This document shows positions 34,602 to 45,352 of a stretch of DNA of 64,000 nt, one piece after another. Below the pieces are notes generated by a model. The model did not search any database and had not been told where the DNA came from. It saw only the letters and a program-made list of their open reading frames with translations. A program made the position numbers and the translations under genes. How positions within the stretch are numbered: the first letter of the stretch is position 1; every line of letters starts with the position of its first letter. Source of the stretch: Amycolatopsis lurida (GTDB lineage Bacteria > Actinomycetota > Actinomycetes > Mycobacteriales > Pseudonocardiaceae); assembly GCF_900105055.1 (NCBI RefSeq), contig NZ_FNTA01000004.1, forward strand, positions 6,355,501 through 6,419,500, given 5' to 3'.

Positions 34602-35539
34602 CGGTCGATCCGGTGGAGCAGGTCGCGGGAGGCGGGGTCGGTCGCGTGCCGGCGCAGGAGCGCCGCCAGCGGCGCGAGCCGGTCCTTGGTGCGGGTGGAA
34701 CCGAGGCCGCGAGCCAGGTCCACCGCTTCGGAGCCGGTGCGGACGGCTTCGTCGAAATCGCCCTGGAGCGCGTGGTTCTGCGCCAGCATGATCAGGGTGA
34801 GCGCCAGGCTGCGGGACATTTCCACCCCGTAACCGCCGACGGCGTCGCGTAGCCGGACGATCGCCTCTTCGCCGTGCCGCGAGGTGACCGTCCTGGCCAG
34901 CTCGGTCAGGACGGTCCCGTGCATCGCTGCCATGTCCGTGGTGCCGAAGAAGGCTTCCCAAGGGCGTGCGGGCGCCCAGGTGTCCGCGCCCTCGAACTGA
35001 CCCTCCGCCCGCGCGAGGCACATGAGAGTGGCGCGTTCGTCACCGGTCTTGGCCAGCGCCCACGCCTCGTTGACGGTCAGGATCGCTCGCGCCCGCCCGC
35101 ACCCGGCCCGGTCGGCCGCCGCCTGGCCCTGGCGGAGCTGGTTCAACCCGTCCTCGACGTCGTCATGGTGCAGCGCCAGCCTGCCGAGGCGGTAGCGGAT
35201 GTTGGCGACGAGGTTGTCGTTTCCCGCTTCGGCGGCGAGACCGAGCGCGCGGTCGAACCGGATCCGCGCCGGGATCCGGCGGCCGATGTCGAATTCCGTC
35301 CACCCGAGCAGATTGTGCAGATCGGCGAGCACGGTCAGCAGCCGCGACCGGAGCGAGCCGGGAACCGTACCCCAATTGAGCAGCAGGCTGACCGATTTCA
35401 CGACGTGCACCGCGTCGTGGGAAAAGGCGCCCCCCTGCCGGTGGTCCAGCGCGCGCAGGACGTCGACGGCGTTTTCGAGACATTCGACGTCGATGGTATC
35501 GATGCGACCCGGCGGTTCGCCTTTTCCCGTTGTTGTCAT
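34577..35539 (-). CDS. TPR-type regulatory protein lacking HTH
   Basis: 320 residues of helical repeats (FDRALGLAAEAGNDNLVANI, HDDVEDGLNQLRQGQAAADR, ALQGDFDEAVRTGSEAVDLA) like the C-terminal sensor part of actinobacterial XRE/SARP regulators. The N-terminal DNA-binding domain is absent, and the start (MTTTGKGEPPGRID) looks natural. It may regulate by protein contact. Its position beyond the chelator operon may be incidental. Confidence 0.65.
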   Translation of the reverse strand: MTTTGKGEPPGRIDTIDVECLENAVDVLRALDHRQGGAFSHDAVHVVKSVSLLLNWGTVPGSLRSRLLTVLADLHNLLGWTEFDIGRRIPARIRFDRALGLAAEAGNDNLVANIRYRLGRLALHHDDVEDGLNQLRQGQAAADRAGCGRARAILTVNEAWALAKTGDERATLMCLARAEGQFEGADTWAPARPWEAFFGTTDMAAMHGTVLTELARTVTSRHGEEAIVRLRDAVGGYGVEMSRSLALTLIMLAQNHALQGDFDEAVRTGSEAVDLARGLGSTRTKDRLAPLAALLRRHATDPASRDLLHRIDRYRAEPGP

Positions 35540-35665
35540 GAACTCACCTCACGCAAGTCATGGCCCGGTCTCCGGCTACCCGGAGCCGCCCCGCCCGAAA
35601 CCGCCCGTCACTCCTCAGGGGTCTTGATTTGACCGATTCCAAAGACGCTCTTATCGTCCTTGGTG

Positions 35666-36091
35666 ATGTCCGACTTCGAGGCACAGCTGCGAGCGGTTTC
35701 GCTGCGCGTGACTCGGCCCCGGCTGGCCGTGCTCGCGGCGTTGCGCGATCATCCGCACGTCGACACCGAAACCGTGATAGCGCTGGTGCGGGCCGACCTT
35801 CCCACGGTCTCTCACCAGACGATCTACGACGTATTGCGAGCGCTCACCGAAACCGGTCTGATCCGGCGTATCCAGCCCGCCGGCGCGCTCGCCCGCTACG
35901 AGACCCGGGTGGGGGACAACCACCACCATGTCGTGTGCCGTTCCTGTGGTGCGATCGCGGACGTCGACTGCGCCGTCGGTCCTGCCCCCTGTCTCACCGC
36001 CTCGGACGATCACGGGTTCGTGATCGACGAGGCGGAGGTCGTCTACTGGGGCCTGTGCCCCGGCTGCGCGGCCGACCCCGTCCAGCGATGA
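35666..36091 (+). CDS. furA: FurA-type redox/iron regulator of katG
   Basis: 141 residues. Winged helix (SLRVTRPRLAVLAALRDHPH, VSHQTIYDVLRALTETGLI), then a metal-binding half with HHHVVCRSCG and a C-terminal CPGC zinc motif. The immediate katG neighbour is the classic furA/catR-katG arrangement, in which FurA represses katG until oxidised. ATG 35666 is preferred. A TTG 6 bases earlier is in frame. There is no strong ribosome site, which agrees with leaderless furA messages in relatives. Confidence 0.88.
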   Translation: MSDFEAQLRAVSLRVTRPRLAVLAALRDHPHVDTETVIALVRADLPTVSHQTIYDVLRALTETGLIRRIQPAGALARYETRVGDNHHHVVCRSCGAIADVDCAVGPAPCLTASDDHGFVIDEAEVVYWGLCPGCAADPVQR

Positions 36092-36115
36092 ATTCGCCTG
36101 CCCGGAAGGAAAGAA

Positions 36116-38350
<2,235 letters not shown>

Positions 38351-38401
38351 CGCGGGTCGCCGGGGCCGTGGGCGGTCCGCTCGCGCCGTTCAGGTGACCG
38401 T

Positions 38402-38454
38402 GTCGCGAAAGCCACTTTCGGGACGTCGCACGTCGCGAAAGTGGCTTTCGCGAC
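38402..38454. repeat. Intergenic hairpin repeat (GCGAAAG-CCACTTTCGC family)
   Basis: Arms 38402-38426 and 38430-38454 pair over 25 bases with one mismatch and a 3-base loop. The unit contains GTCGCGAAAGCCACTTTCG. A further partial copy follows at about 38461. It lies between the convergent ends of katG and a GAF-ANTAR gene and may act as a terminator for both. Confidence 0.85.
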
Positions 38455-38492
38455 GTGCGGCGGCCACTTTCGCACCATCGCCACCGGAGGCT

Positions 38493-39275
38493 TCACTGGG
38501 TGTCGAGCTCCGCGTGCCGGCCGGCCAGGGTGCGGGCGAGTTCGGCGAGTTTGACGTTGAGGTCCTGGGAGGTACGGCGCAGCAGGTCGAAGGCCTCGTC
38601 GGCGGTCAGGCCGCGTCGCTGCATGAGGATTCCTTTGGCCTGCCCGATGACGTCGCGCGATTCGACCGCACGCCGCAGATGGCTGGCTTCCAGCTCCGCC
38701 CGGCTCACGGCGCTGGTGGTCGCCAGCGCGAGTGAGCCGTGGGTCGCCAGCAGCAACGCGGTGTCCTGTGCCTGCGAATCGAGCGCCCCGGGGCGGCGGC
38801 TGTAGATGTTCAGCGCGCCGGGCAGCCTCGGTGGAGCCGCGTCGGGTACCAGCACGGTGGACAGGATCGCGGTGAAACCATGCCGCACGGCGGCCCGGGA
38901 AAAGTCCGGCCACCTCTTCTCCGCCCTCAGGTCTTCACTGCGGGTGTAACCGGGGCTTTCGCTGTCCGCGGTGTCGACGCACGGCCCCGTGCCCGCGCGG
39001 TACTGCACCTCGTCGAGTTCCAGCCCCACCTCGCCGGTCGAGACGGGGGTGTGGAAGCCCCCGTGCGGGGCACGCAGGGTGACCGACACCAGGTCCGCGC
39101 CCGGGACGACCCGGTACGCGGCGGCGACCACCTGTTCCAGTACCTGGGCGGGCGTCGAGGCGGCCAGCAGCAGCCGCGTGAGTCCGATGAACTGCTCGGC
39201 CAGCGGACCGTCCGACATGTTCTCGCCGGAGCCGAATCCGGCCTTGTCACGCTGCCACTGTCGTTCGTCCGCCAT
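38493..39275 (-). CDS. GAF-ANTAR RNA-binding regulator (3)
   Basis: 260 residues: GAF domain at about 30-180 (AGTGPCVDTADSESP loop) and ANTAR at about 190-255 (AVESRDVIGQAKGILMQRRG, DEAFDLLRRTSQDLNVKLAE). The ANTAR core A-K-G-I-L-M is canonical, so RNA binding is likely. It is the third of four ANTAR proteins in this window. The ATG at 39275 is used because upstream frame content is not protein-like. Confidence 0.88.
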   Translation of the reverse strand: MADERQWQRDKAGFGSGENMSDGPLAEQFIGLTRLLLAASTPAQVLEQVVAAAYRVVPGADLVSVTLRAPHGGFHTPVSTGEVGLELDEVQYRAGTGPCVDTADSESPGYTRSEDLRAEKRWPDFSRAAVRHGFTAILSTVLVPDAAPPRLPGALNIYSRRPGALDSQAQDTALLLATHGSLALATTSAVSRAELEASHLRRAVESRDVIGQAKGILMQRRGLTADEAFDLLRRTSQDLNVKLAELARTLAGRHAELDTQ

Positions 39276-39359
39276 CGCTGACCATCCAGTCGTGTTCGGT
39301 GTTCTCCACCGGATACCCCACGGCGTCGTCGCCCAATCGAGTCCGATGTGGACAGTGCC

Positions 39360-39737
39360 TCAGGGCTCGACCCTGGCGCGGAGAAGGCAGAACACGTTTC
39401 CCTCGGGATCGGCGAGCACATGCCACGACTCTTCCCCCGTCTGGCCGACGTCGGCGGGCCGGGCCCCGGCGGCGAGCAGCCGCTCCAGCTCCGCGTCCTG
39501 ATCGCGGTCGGTGGGGTTCACGTCGATGTGCAGCGGGAGCTTGCCCGGCTTCGGATCGTCGCTGCGGCTCAGGATCAACGTCGGCTGAGGTCCGCCGAAG
39601 CCGGCGCCGGGCGGCCCGATTTCGATGTCGTCGCCGTCCTTGCCGATTTCGACGTAGCCGAGCACTTCGCACCAGAAAGCCGCCATCCGGACCGGGTCGG
39701 CGCAGTCGAGGATGAGTTCGGTGATACGGCAGGCCAT
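39360..39737 (-). CDS. VOC/glyoxalase-superfamily protein
   Basis: 125 residues with the two beta-alpha-beta-beta-beta modules of the VOC fold (TELILDCADPVRMAAFWCEV, LPLHIDV, LADPEGNVFCLLR). It ends in the common DPEGN-F/E-x-C pattern of actinobacterial VOC proteins. Metal dependence and substrate are unknown. Confidence 0.8.
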   Translation of the reverse strand: MACRITELILDCADPVRMAAFWCEVLGYVEIGKDGDDIEIGPPGAGFGGPQPTLILSRSDDPKPGKLPLHIDVNPTDRDQDAELERLLAAGARPADVGQTGEESWHVLADPEGNVFCLLRARVEP

Positions 39738-39826
39738 ACGGCGAGGATAGCCGGGTTCCGGTGCATGGATCCGCTGCGAGTGGGTACCCGCAGGCGTCGA
39801 GTTGATCCCGAACCGAGGAGGCGGCC

Positions 39827-40378
39827 GTGGCCGGCGACGTCGTGGACTTGATCATGCAGGACCACCGTGAAGTAGAGCGGTTGTTCGGCGAACTCGAGCG
39901 GCATCCGGAGAAACGGCCGCTGCTCGTCCCGGTGCTCTCCGCGCTGCTCACCGCGCACAGTCGGGCCGAGGAGGCAGAGGTGTACCCGGCGGCGAAGAGC
40001 GAGGCGGACGAGGCCGACGACGTCGCGCACGGTCAGCAGGAGCACGCCGAAGCCGAGCAGCTGCTCGTGAAACTGAACGGAACCGAACCCGCGTCGAAGG
40101 AGTTCGACAAGGTGCTCTCCGACCTCGTCGAGGCGGTCACGCACCACGTGAAGGAAGAGGAATCCACCGTACTGCCGAAGATGCGGCGCGAACTGGACGA
40201 AGCACGGCGACGGGAACTGGGGGAGGCCTTCGTGACCAGCCGGGCTTCGCATCTCGGCGACCGCCCCGGTGAGGCCACCCGACGAGAACTGCTGACCCAG
40301 GCGCGCAACGCGGGCGTGACGGGTGCTTCGAAGATGGCCAAGGACGAGATCGCGCGCGAGGTGGCCAAGTCGTCCTGA
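39827..40378 (+). CDS. Hemerythrin HHE-domain protein
   Basis: 183 residues. Two HHE repeats place His/Glu ligands for a di-iron centre: QDHREVERLF, AHSRAEEAEVYPA, then HGQQEHAEAEQLL and HHVKEEESTVLPKM. The C-terminal ~45 residues are a helical SAP/Rho-like tail (TRRELLTQARNAGVTGAS). GTG 39827 follows GAGGAGG. Such proteins handle O2, NO or iron in stress. It neighbours STAS and SigF genes. Confidence 0.85.
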   Translation: MAGDVVDLIMQDHREVERLFGELERHPEKRPLLVPVLSALLTAHSRAEEAEVYPAAKSEADEADDVAHGQQEHAEAEQLLVKLNGTEPASKEFDKVLSDLVEAVTHHVKEEESTVLPKMRRELDEARRRELGEAFVTSRASHLGDRPGEATRRELLTQARNAGVTGASKMAKDEIAREVAKSS

Positions 40379-40435
40379 GCGGACTGTCCTGTCGCGACGG
40401 TTGCGGTCCCGACCACAGGCTTCTACCTTCGATGG

Positions 40436-40780
40436 ATGGCGATCGATACCGAAGCCGGGCAGGCCGCTCCTCTCGTCGTGGTACAGACGGCTCGCTCGGA
40501 AGAAGCGATCACCGTCGAAGTGGCGGGTGACATCGACATTGCGACCAGTCCTCGGCTTCGGGCCGAAGTCTTCAAATTGCTGGCCGACGCTCCCGGCGCC
40601 GCGATGATCGACATGACCGGCGTCGGCTTCTGTGATTCCTCGGGTCTCTCCGTGCTGGTGCAGCTGAATCGTCACTGCGAGGAAGCCGGGATCGAGCTGA
40701 GTTTCGTGCCGTCCAAAGTACTGCGGCGGGCCCTTGAGCTCACCGGGCTGCTGCCCACACTGAAAGTGGACACCGCCTAA
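40436..40780 (+). CDS. STAS anti-anti-sigma factor
   Basis: 114 residues, a minimal RsbV/SpoIIAA-type domain. The phosphorylation site is S68 in GFCDSSGLSVL. Dephosphorylated protein would bind a serine-kinase anti-sigma factor and free its sigma factor. The SigB/F-type sigma gene lies 2 kb away. The last 4 bases overlap the convergent decarboxylase gene. No RsbW-like kinase is visible in the window. Confidence 0.85.
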   Translation: MAIDTEAGQAAPLVVVQTARSEEAITVEVAGDIDIATSPRLRAEVFKLLADAPGAAMIDMTGVGFCDSSGLSVLVQLNRHCEEAGIELSFVPSKVLRRALELTGLLPTLKVDTA

Positions 40781-42219
40781 GCGACGACGCGGACCGTGCC
40801 CAGCTCGGGATCGGCGGCGTCGTAGATGAACATGCCGGAGCGCACGCCGGTGTGGAGATAATCGATGATCGCGTCGGTGAACACTTCACCGGGAGCGATC
40901 GCCGGGATACCGGGCGGGTAGGGGCTGATCATCTCCGCGCTGACGCGTCCCTCGGCCTTGTCCAGCGGCACATGCTCGGCGTCGGCGAAGAACGCGTCGC
41001 GGGGCAGCATCCGCATTTCCAGGGTCAGTTCGGCGGCGGAGGGCAGGTCGACCGCCGGTCGCCGCTCGAAATCGTGGTCGGCCAGCCCGCGCAGGCCGCT
41101 CATGAGGGCGGACACCGTCTCCTCGTCGTCGGCGTGAGTGATCTGCACCGCGATCCGCCGGTGATCGGCCAGTCCGGTGTGCAGCCGGCGTTCGGCGAGA
41201 TGGTCGGACGCCTGGTACCCGGTGATGCCGAGCCCGGAGACGTCGACCACGATCTTGAGGGGGTCGTGTTCGAAGGCGAGCGGGTGGAATTCCTCGGCCG
41301 GCGCGTGCAGCCCCGGGATGTCTTCGATCTCCGCTCGTACGCGGGCGGCCAGCGACAGTGCGTTGCCCAGTAGTTCTTCGCCGTGTTCGACCATCTGCCT
41401 GCGCCAGCCGTCGAGGGAGGCGAACAACAGCGCGGAAGTGCTCGTGGTGCCTAACAGGTCCTCCCTGGCCTTGAGCACGTCGGGGGAGACCCGGTCGCCT
41501 CGCAGGTGGAACACCGACGCCTGTTCGAGCCCGCCGCCCATCTTGTGCGTGCTCGTGACGCAGAGGTCGGCTTCGCCGTCCATCGCCCAGGTCGGCAGGT
41601 CGTCGTGGAACGGGTAGTGGGCACCCCACGCTTCGTCCACGATCAGCGCCTTGTCCGCGGCATGGCACGCTCGGGCGACACCGCGGATGTCGGCGCAGGT
41701 CCCGTAGTCGGTCGGGGTGATCAGCAGCATGCCTTTGACGTCGGGCGCGTCCGCCAGCGCGGCTTCGACCTCTTCCGGGCCGGGAGGATGCCCGAGATGG
41801 TGCTCCTCGTCGTACCGCGGGCGGACCCAGACCGGGTGCACCCCGCTGATCACCAGCCCGGCGACGACCGATTTGTGTGCATTGCGGGACACCAGGAGAC
41901 GTTCCCCCGGCCCGGCGACGGCGAGCATGGCGCTCTTGACCGAGAGTGAACTCCCGCAGGTGGAGAAGAAAGTGTGCTCGGCGTCCACCGCGTCGGCCAT
42001 CAGAGCCTGTGCCTGGCTGAGGATGCCGCGCGACATCCGGCGGTCGTCCAACCCGTTGAGGGTGAGCAGATCCGACGCGAACGCGTCACGGCCGAGCAGC
42101 TCGAGCACGCGCGGATCCGCACCGCGGCCCTGTTTGTGCCCCGGAGGGGTGAAGGCCAGCCCGCCACCGCGGCGGTAGGCCTCGATGGCTTCCAGCACCG
42201 GTGCGCGCGAGTGGTCCAT
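40777..42219 (-). CDS. Orn/Lys/Arg decarboxylase (fold I PLP)
   Basis: 480 residues of the Bacillus SpeA / YaaO type: PLP aspartate D195 in LIVDEAWGAHYPF, PLP lysine K226 in VTSTHKMGGGLEQ, and the early AFTPPGHKQGRG. It should make cadaverine, agmatine or putrescine from the cognate basic amino acid. Which one cannot be told from sequence. ATG 42219 (MDHSRAPVLEAI) gives a standard N-terminus. It is probably linked with the downstream Rho-N-like gene only by strand. Confidence 0.85.
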   Translation of the reverse strand: MDHSRAPVLEAIEAYRRGGGLAFTPPGHKQGRGADPRVLELLGRDAFASDLLTLNGLDDRRMSRGILSQAQALMADAVDAEHTFFSTCGSSLSVKSAMLAVAGPGERLLVSRNAHKSVVAGLVISGVHPVWVRPRYDEEHHLGHPPGPEEVEAALADAPDVKGMLLITPTDYGTCADIRGVARACHAADKALIVDEAWGAHYPFHDDLPTWAMDGEADLCVTSTHKMGGGLEQASVFHLRGDRVSPDVLKAREDLLGTTSTSALLFASLDGWRRQMVEHGEELLGNALSLAARVRAEIEDIPGLHAPAEEFHPLAFEHDPLKIVVDVSGLGITGYQASDHLAERRLHTGLADHRRIAVQITHADDEETVSALMSGLRGLADHDFERRPAVDLPSAAELTLEMRMLPRDAFFADAEHVPLDKAEGRVSAEMISPYPPGIPAIAPGEVFTDAIIDYLHTGVRSGMFIYDAADPELGTVRVVA

Positions 42220-42229
42220 CCTGCTCCGA

Positions 42230-42562
42230 TCAGCGGCCGAGGGCGTTCTGCAGTTCCTTTTTGGTCATGCTGGACCGGCCCTTGATGTTGCGCTTCTTCG
42301 CTTCGTTGTAGAGCTGGTCCTTGGTCGGCCCGCCGGGGCCCTTCCGGTTGCCGGACCGTTCGCCGCCGCGTTTCTGCGGCGACTTGTCCTTGGTCGAACT
42401 CTTGCTCGCGGTCTTGGATTCACCGGACTGGGCGCGGTTCTTGTTCACCGTGCGTGCGGCGATCTCCTCGGCGCGGCCGCTGCTCGCGCCGCGTTTCTTC
42501 TGAGACGACTTGATGTGCTCGTACTGACGTTCGCGTTTGTCGCTCCAGCTCCGTTCAGGCAC
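42230..42562 (-). CDS. Lys-rich stress protein with Rho-N-like tail
   Basis: 110 residues. Most is Lys/Ser/Arg-rich and disordered (KSSTKDKSPQKRGGERSG). The last ~30 residues (TKDQLYNEAKKRNIKGRSSM, then TKKELQNALGR) form the SAP/Rho-N helical motif, a small nucleic-acid-binding unit. Similar 'plasmid stabilisation' or Rho-N proteins sit in SigB/F stress regulons. It lies just left of a SigF-type promoter pointing the other way. Confidence 0.7.
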   Translation of the reverse strand: MPERSWSDKRERQYEHIKSSQKKRGASSGRAEEIAARTVNKNRAQSGESKTASKSSTKDKSPQKRGGERSGNRKGPGGPTKDQLYNEAKKRNIKGRSSMTKKELQNALGR

Positions 42563-42649
42563 GGCTCCTCCTTCGTCTTGACCTGCGGATACCCGGCCGT
42601 CCCAGCGGTCAATCGAAAGATCACCCGTCCAGGGCAGGGACGCGGGGAT

Positions 42650-42675
42650 GTTTACCGGCCCCGTTCGCCGGGTAT
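42650..42675 (+). promoter_or_regulatory. SigB/SigF-type promoter of the sigma gene
   Basis: GTTTAC at 42650-42655, 14 bases, then GGGTAT at 42670-42675 fits the SigB/F consensus (GTTT, spacer 14-16, GGGTA). It is 61 bases upstream of the sigma-factor start, so the gene is probably autoregulated. Confidence 0.75.
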
Positions 42676-42735
42676 CAAAACGGGGACGAGGGGAGCGTAT
42701 TCATGTCGGTCCACATAGGACGAAGGTGACTTTTG

Positions 42736-43578
42736 GTGAACGCTACGTCGCTCATGGAAGACATCGATCACGTCGTCCTGCGCGAGGAGCCGGTCTCGGC
42801 CCCTCGCGATCGTCGCGCGCGGCGCAGGGACGACTACTCCCATTGCCGCCCCTGGTTCGACGAGATGGCCGTCCTGCCCGCCGGTCACCCGGAACGGGAG
42901 CGCCTGCGGGAGCGCCTGATCCTCGAACTGCTGCCGATCGCCGAGCACATCGCCGTCCGGTTCAGCGGACGGGGGCAGCCTCGGGAAGACCTGATCCAGG
43001 TCGCGCGGATCGGCTTGATGAAGGCCGTGGACCGGTTCGATCCGGGACAAGGCGGGGATTTCCTGGCGTACGCGGTACCCACGGTGATGGGCGAGGTGCG
43101 GCGGTTCTTCCGTGACACCGGCTGGGCGGTCCACGTCCCGCGCGGGATGCAGGAACTGCGCACCCGGCTCTCCCGCGCGACCACGGAACTCACCCAGACC
43201 CTCGGCCGCGCGCCGACCCCCACAGAACTCGCCGCGCACCTCGACGTGGACGTCGAAACCGTCCGCGAAGGCCTGCTCGCCGCGAACAGTTACCAGACGT
43301 CGTCCCTCGACCGGCCGGTCAACGACGGCGAGGGCTCGCTTCCGCTGTCCGACGTGGTGGGCGAGCAGGATTCCCGGTTCGAGCACATCGAGGACCGGCA
43401 CACCGTGGTCCCGCTGCTCCAACGGCTCCCGGAGCGGGAGCGGGCGATCGTCACGATGCGGTTCTTCGAGGGGATGACCCAGTCCCAGATCGCCGAACGC
43501 ATCGGTATCTCCCAGATGCACGTTTCCCGCCTGCTCACGAAAATCCTCCAGGATCTGCGCGGCAGGCTCAACGGCTGA
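42736..43578 (+). CDS. sigF: SigB/SigF/SigG-family RNA polymerase sigma factor
   Basis: 280 residues with regions 2, 3 and 4 of the group 3 sigma factors: region 2 (DLIQVARIGLMKAVDRFDP), region 3 (LGRAPTPTELAAHLDVDVET) and region 4 (LPERERAIVTMRFFEGMTQS, RIGISQMHVSRLL). GTG 42736 is preferred (GAAGG upstream), although an ATG at 42754 is also possible. These sigma factors are held by an anti-sigma kinase and released by STAS proteins. Two STAS genes are in this window. The final 11 bases overlap the convergent isomerase-like gene. Confidence 0.88.
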   Translation: MNATSLMEDIDHVVLREEPVSAPRDRRARRRDDYSHCRPWFDEMAVLPAGHPERERLRERLILELLPIAEHIAVRFSGRGQPREDLIQVARIGLMKAVDRFDPGQGGDFLAYAVPTVMGEVRRFFRDTGWAVHVPRGMQELRTRLSRATTELTQTLGRAPTPTELAAHLDVDVETVREGLLAANSYQTSSLDRPVNDGEGSLPLSDVVGEQDSRFEHIEDRHTVVPLLQRLPERERAIVTMRFFEGMTQSQIAERIGISQMHVSRLLTKILQDLRGRLNG

Positions 43579-44305
43579 ACAACTCGCCGAGACCTGGCCG
43601 GACCGGCGGGGTGCCCAGCGCGCGCAGGGAATCCCAGAGGGTGACCGCGGTGGCCGTCAGCACGGGTTTGCCGAGGCTGCTTTCGAGCTCTTCGAGCAAC
43701 GGCGTCGTGTGCAGGGCCGTTTCGGGGATCAGCAGCGCCTCGGCTTCCTCGTGGTCGGCCGCCGCGGCGAGTTCGGTGATGCGACGGCCGTCCCAGGCCG
43801 CGAGCGCCCGGTCCGAGGGCGCGTCGGCGGAGACCGAGTGAACGGTGGAGACGCCCGCCTCCGCGAGGAAGCCGGCGAAAGTCGCGGTCGTGTCGCGGTG
43901 GTAGACCGAGGCGAGCGCCACGCGCCCGGCGCCCAAGTGGGCGAGCGTGGTGAGGTAGGCGAGCGAAGTGCTGCGCGCGGGAACACCGAGGTGTTCGCCG
44001 AGCACGCGGGACTGTTCGAGCGCGCCGTCGAGGCCGCGTGTGAAGCTGCAACTGGAACAGGCCCAGCTGACGACGTCCGGCGCCGTGCCGAACCGCGCGG
44101 CGGCCACGAGCCTGCCCGGTTCGCCGAGCTCACGGACGGCTTCGTGTTTTCCGGCCGCGTCGAGGTCTTCGACCCGGCCGATGGTTTCGCCCCACGGGAC
44201 ATAGGCGAAGTCCACGGCGAGGTCTGGATCCAGTTTTCCCGCCAGTGCGAGGAAATCATCCTCACCGCAATCCCGCGTCGGGTACAGCAGGCCGATCCTG
44301 GGCAC
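43568..44305 (-). CDS. Asp/Glu racemase superfamily, maleate isomerase-like
   Basis: 245 residues with the AMDase/maleate isomerase fold. The first active-site cysteine is present in SWACSSCSF (near residue 84). Where the second would lie (usually '-SCTN-R-'), this protein reads LLIPETALHTTPL, with Glu in place of Cys. AMDases also use a single Cys, but at the other position, so the reaction is uncertain. Candidate substrates are small dicarboxylates. Confidence 0.72.
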   Translation of the reverse strand: MPRIGLLYPTRDCGEDDFLALAGKLDPDLAVDFAYVPWGETIGRVEDLDAAGKHEAVRELGEPGRLVAAARFGTAPDVVSWACSSCSFTRGLDGALEQSRVLGEHLGVPARSTSLAYLTTLAHLGAGRVALASVYHRDTTATFAGFLAEAGVSTVHSVSADAPSDRALAAWDGRRITELAAAADHEEAEALLIPETALHTTPLLEELESSLGKPVLTATAVTLWDSLRALGTPPVRPGLGELFSR

Positions 44306-44358
44306 GGCTCACTCCTTCCGGGTCGAAGCCCTTCGGAGGTACCCGACGCGAGCCGCGG

Positions 44359-44748
44359 TCACGCGTGCGCGGCGGACAGGCCGCCGAAATCCGGCGGGGT
44401 GAGCTGTCCGACACTGTGGTCGTCCTCGCGGACGGCCCTGAGGAAACGCGCGACCTGCGCGGGGCGCGGGGTGGCGGTCTTCCCGCCCAGGTAGCGGAGA
44501 ACGATGAGATCTTCGCCGGAGTGGGTCTCGATCGCCACGGCCCAGCCGTGGATCTCGTCCCACAGCAGGGCGACGTCGCGCTCGGGATGGGTGGGGAGCC
44601 GCTCGTCGAGCGCGACGTACGCCGAAACCGGGCTGTCGTGGTCGACGGTGCAGGATTCGAGGCCGACGCCGAGGACCTCGGTGACTTCGGCGAGATACCC
44701 CCACACGGCGTCGCGGGTGTGCGGGTGGCGGACAGGCATGGTGAGCAA
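44359..44748 (-). CDS. DUF6292-like protein
   Basis: 129 residues. The central part (LLWDEIHGWAVAIETHSGED, then RYLGGKTATPRPAQVARFL) matches small actinobacterial proteins of unknown function (DUF6292), also encoded near ESX and regulator genes. TTG 44748 has GGGAAG 8 bases before it. ATG 44739 is the alternative. Confidence 0.6.
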   Translation of the reverse strand: MLTMPVRHPHTRDAVWGYLAEVTEVLGVGLESCTVDHDSPVSAYVALDERLPTHPERDVALLWDEIHGWAVAIETHSGEDLIVLRYLGGKTATPRPAQVARFLRAVREDDHSVGQLTPPDFGGLSAAHA

Positions 44749-44815
44749 ACGAGGACTTCCCTTCTTCCCCGGCCTCGTCCGGTGCGGGATTCGAGGCCCG
44801 CACCGGACGGGACAC

Positions 44816-45256
44816 TCAGGCCTGGATCTCCTTGCGGTCGGACGTGGAACCCGTGATTTCGATGCGCCGCGGCTTGGCCTTCTCGGCGATCGGGATGCGG
44901 AGGGTGAGCACGCCCGATTCGTAGCCGGCCGCGATGTTGTCGGTGTCGAGGGCCTCGCCGAGGAACAGCTGGCGGGAGAAGACGCCGAGCGGACGTTCGG
45001 AGACCTGCATCTGGACGTCTTTTCCGGCGAACGGCCGCCGCTCGGCCTTGATGGTCAGGACGTTGCGTTCGACGTCCAGCTCGATCGCGTCGGCGGAGAC
45101 GCCGGGAAGGTCGAAGCAGACGACGAACTCGTCGCCCTCGCGGTACGCGTCCATCGGCATGGTGGCCGGCTTGGACCAGGTGCCCGGATTCGCGGCGCCG
45201 AACATCTGCTGGGTCAGCCTGTCCAGTTCGCGGAACGGGTCGGTGCGCATCAACAT
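44816..45256 (-). CDS. hsp18: Hsp20/alpha-crystallin small heat-shock protein
   Basis: 146 residues: an N-terminal helical arm (RELDRLTQQMFGAA), an alpha-crystallin domain (about 38-130, including YREGDEFVVCFDLPGVSADA and ESGVLTLRIPIAEKAKPRRI) and a short tail. It forms ATP-independent holdase oligomers. It is divergent from a RheA-like gene, with an exact RheA operator between them, so heat should release repression. Confidence 0.9.
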   Translation of the reverse strand: MLMRTDPFRELDRLTQQMFGAANPGTWSKPATMPMDAYREGDEFVVCFDLPGVSADAIELDVERNVLTIKAERRPFAGKDVQMQVSERPLGVFSRQLFLGEALDTDNIAAGYESGVLTLRIPIAEKAKPRRIEITGSTSDRKEIQA

Positions 45257-45313
45257 CGGGTTCCACCTCCTGGGTCGTTGTCACTGGTGTCAACACGCAC
45301 TACTGTTCTAACA

Positions 45314-45332
45314 TGTCATCGGAACGATGACA
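45314..45332. promoter_or_regulatory. RheA operator, TGTCATC-N5-GATGACA
   Basis: A perfect 19-base dyad identical in form to the operator described for RheA of Streptomyces albus. It lies 58 bases upstream of hsp18 and 21 bases upstream of rheA. A weaker dyad (TTGTCAC/GTGTCAA) lies at about 45278-45293. Confidence 0.85.
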
Positions 45333-45352
45333 ACCGCTGAGTCGTCGATGGG

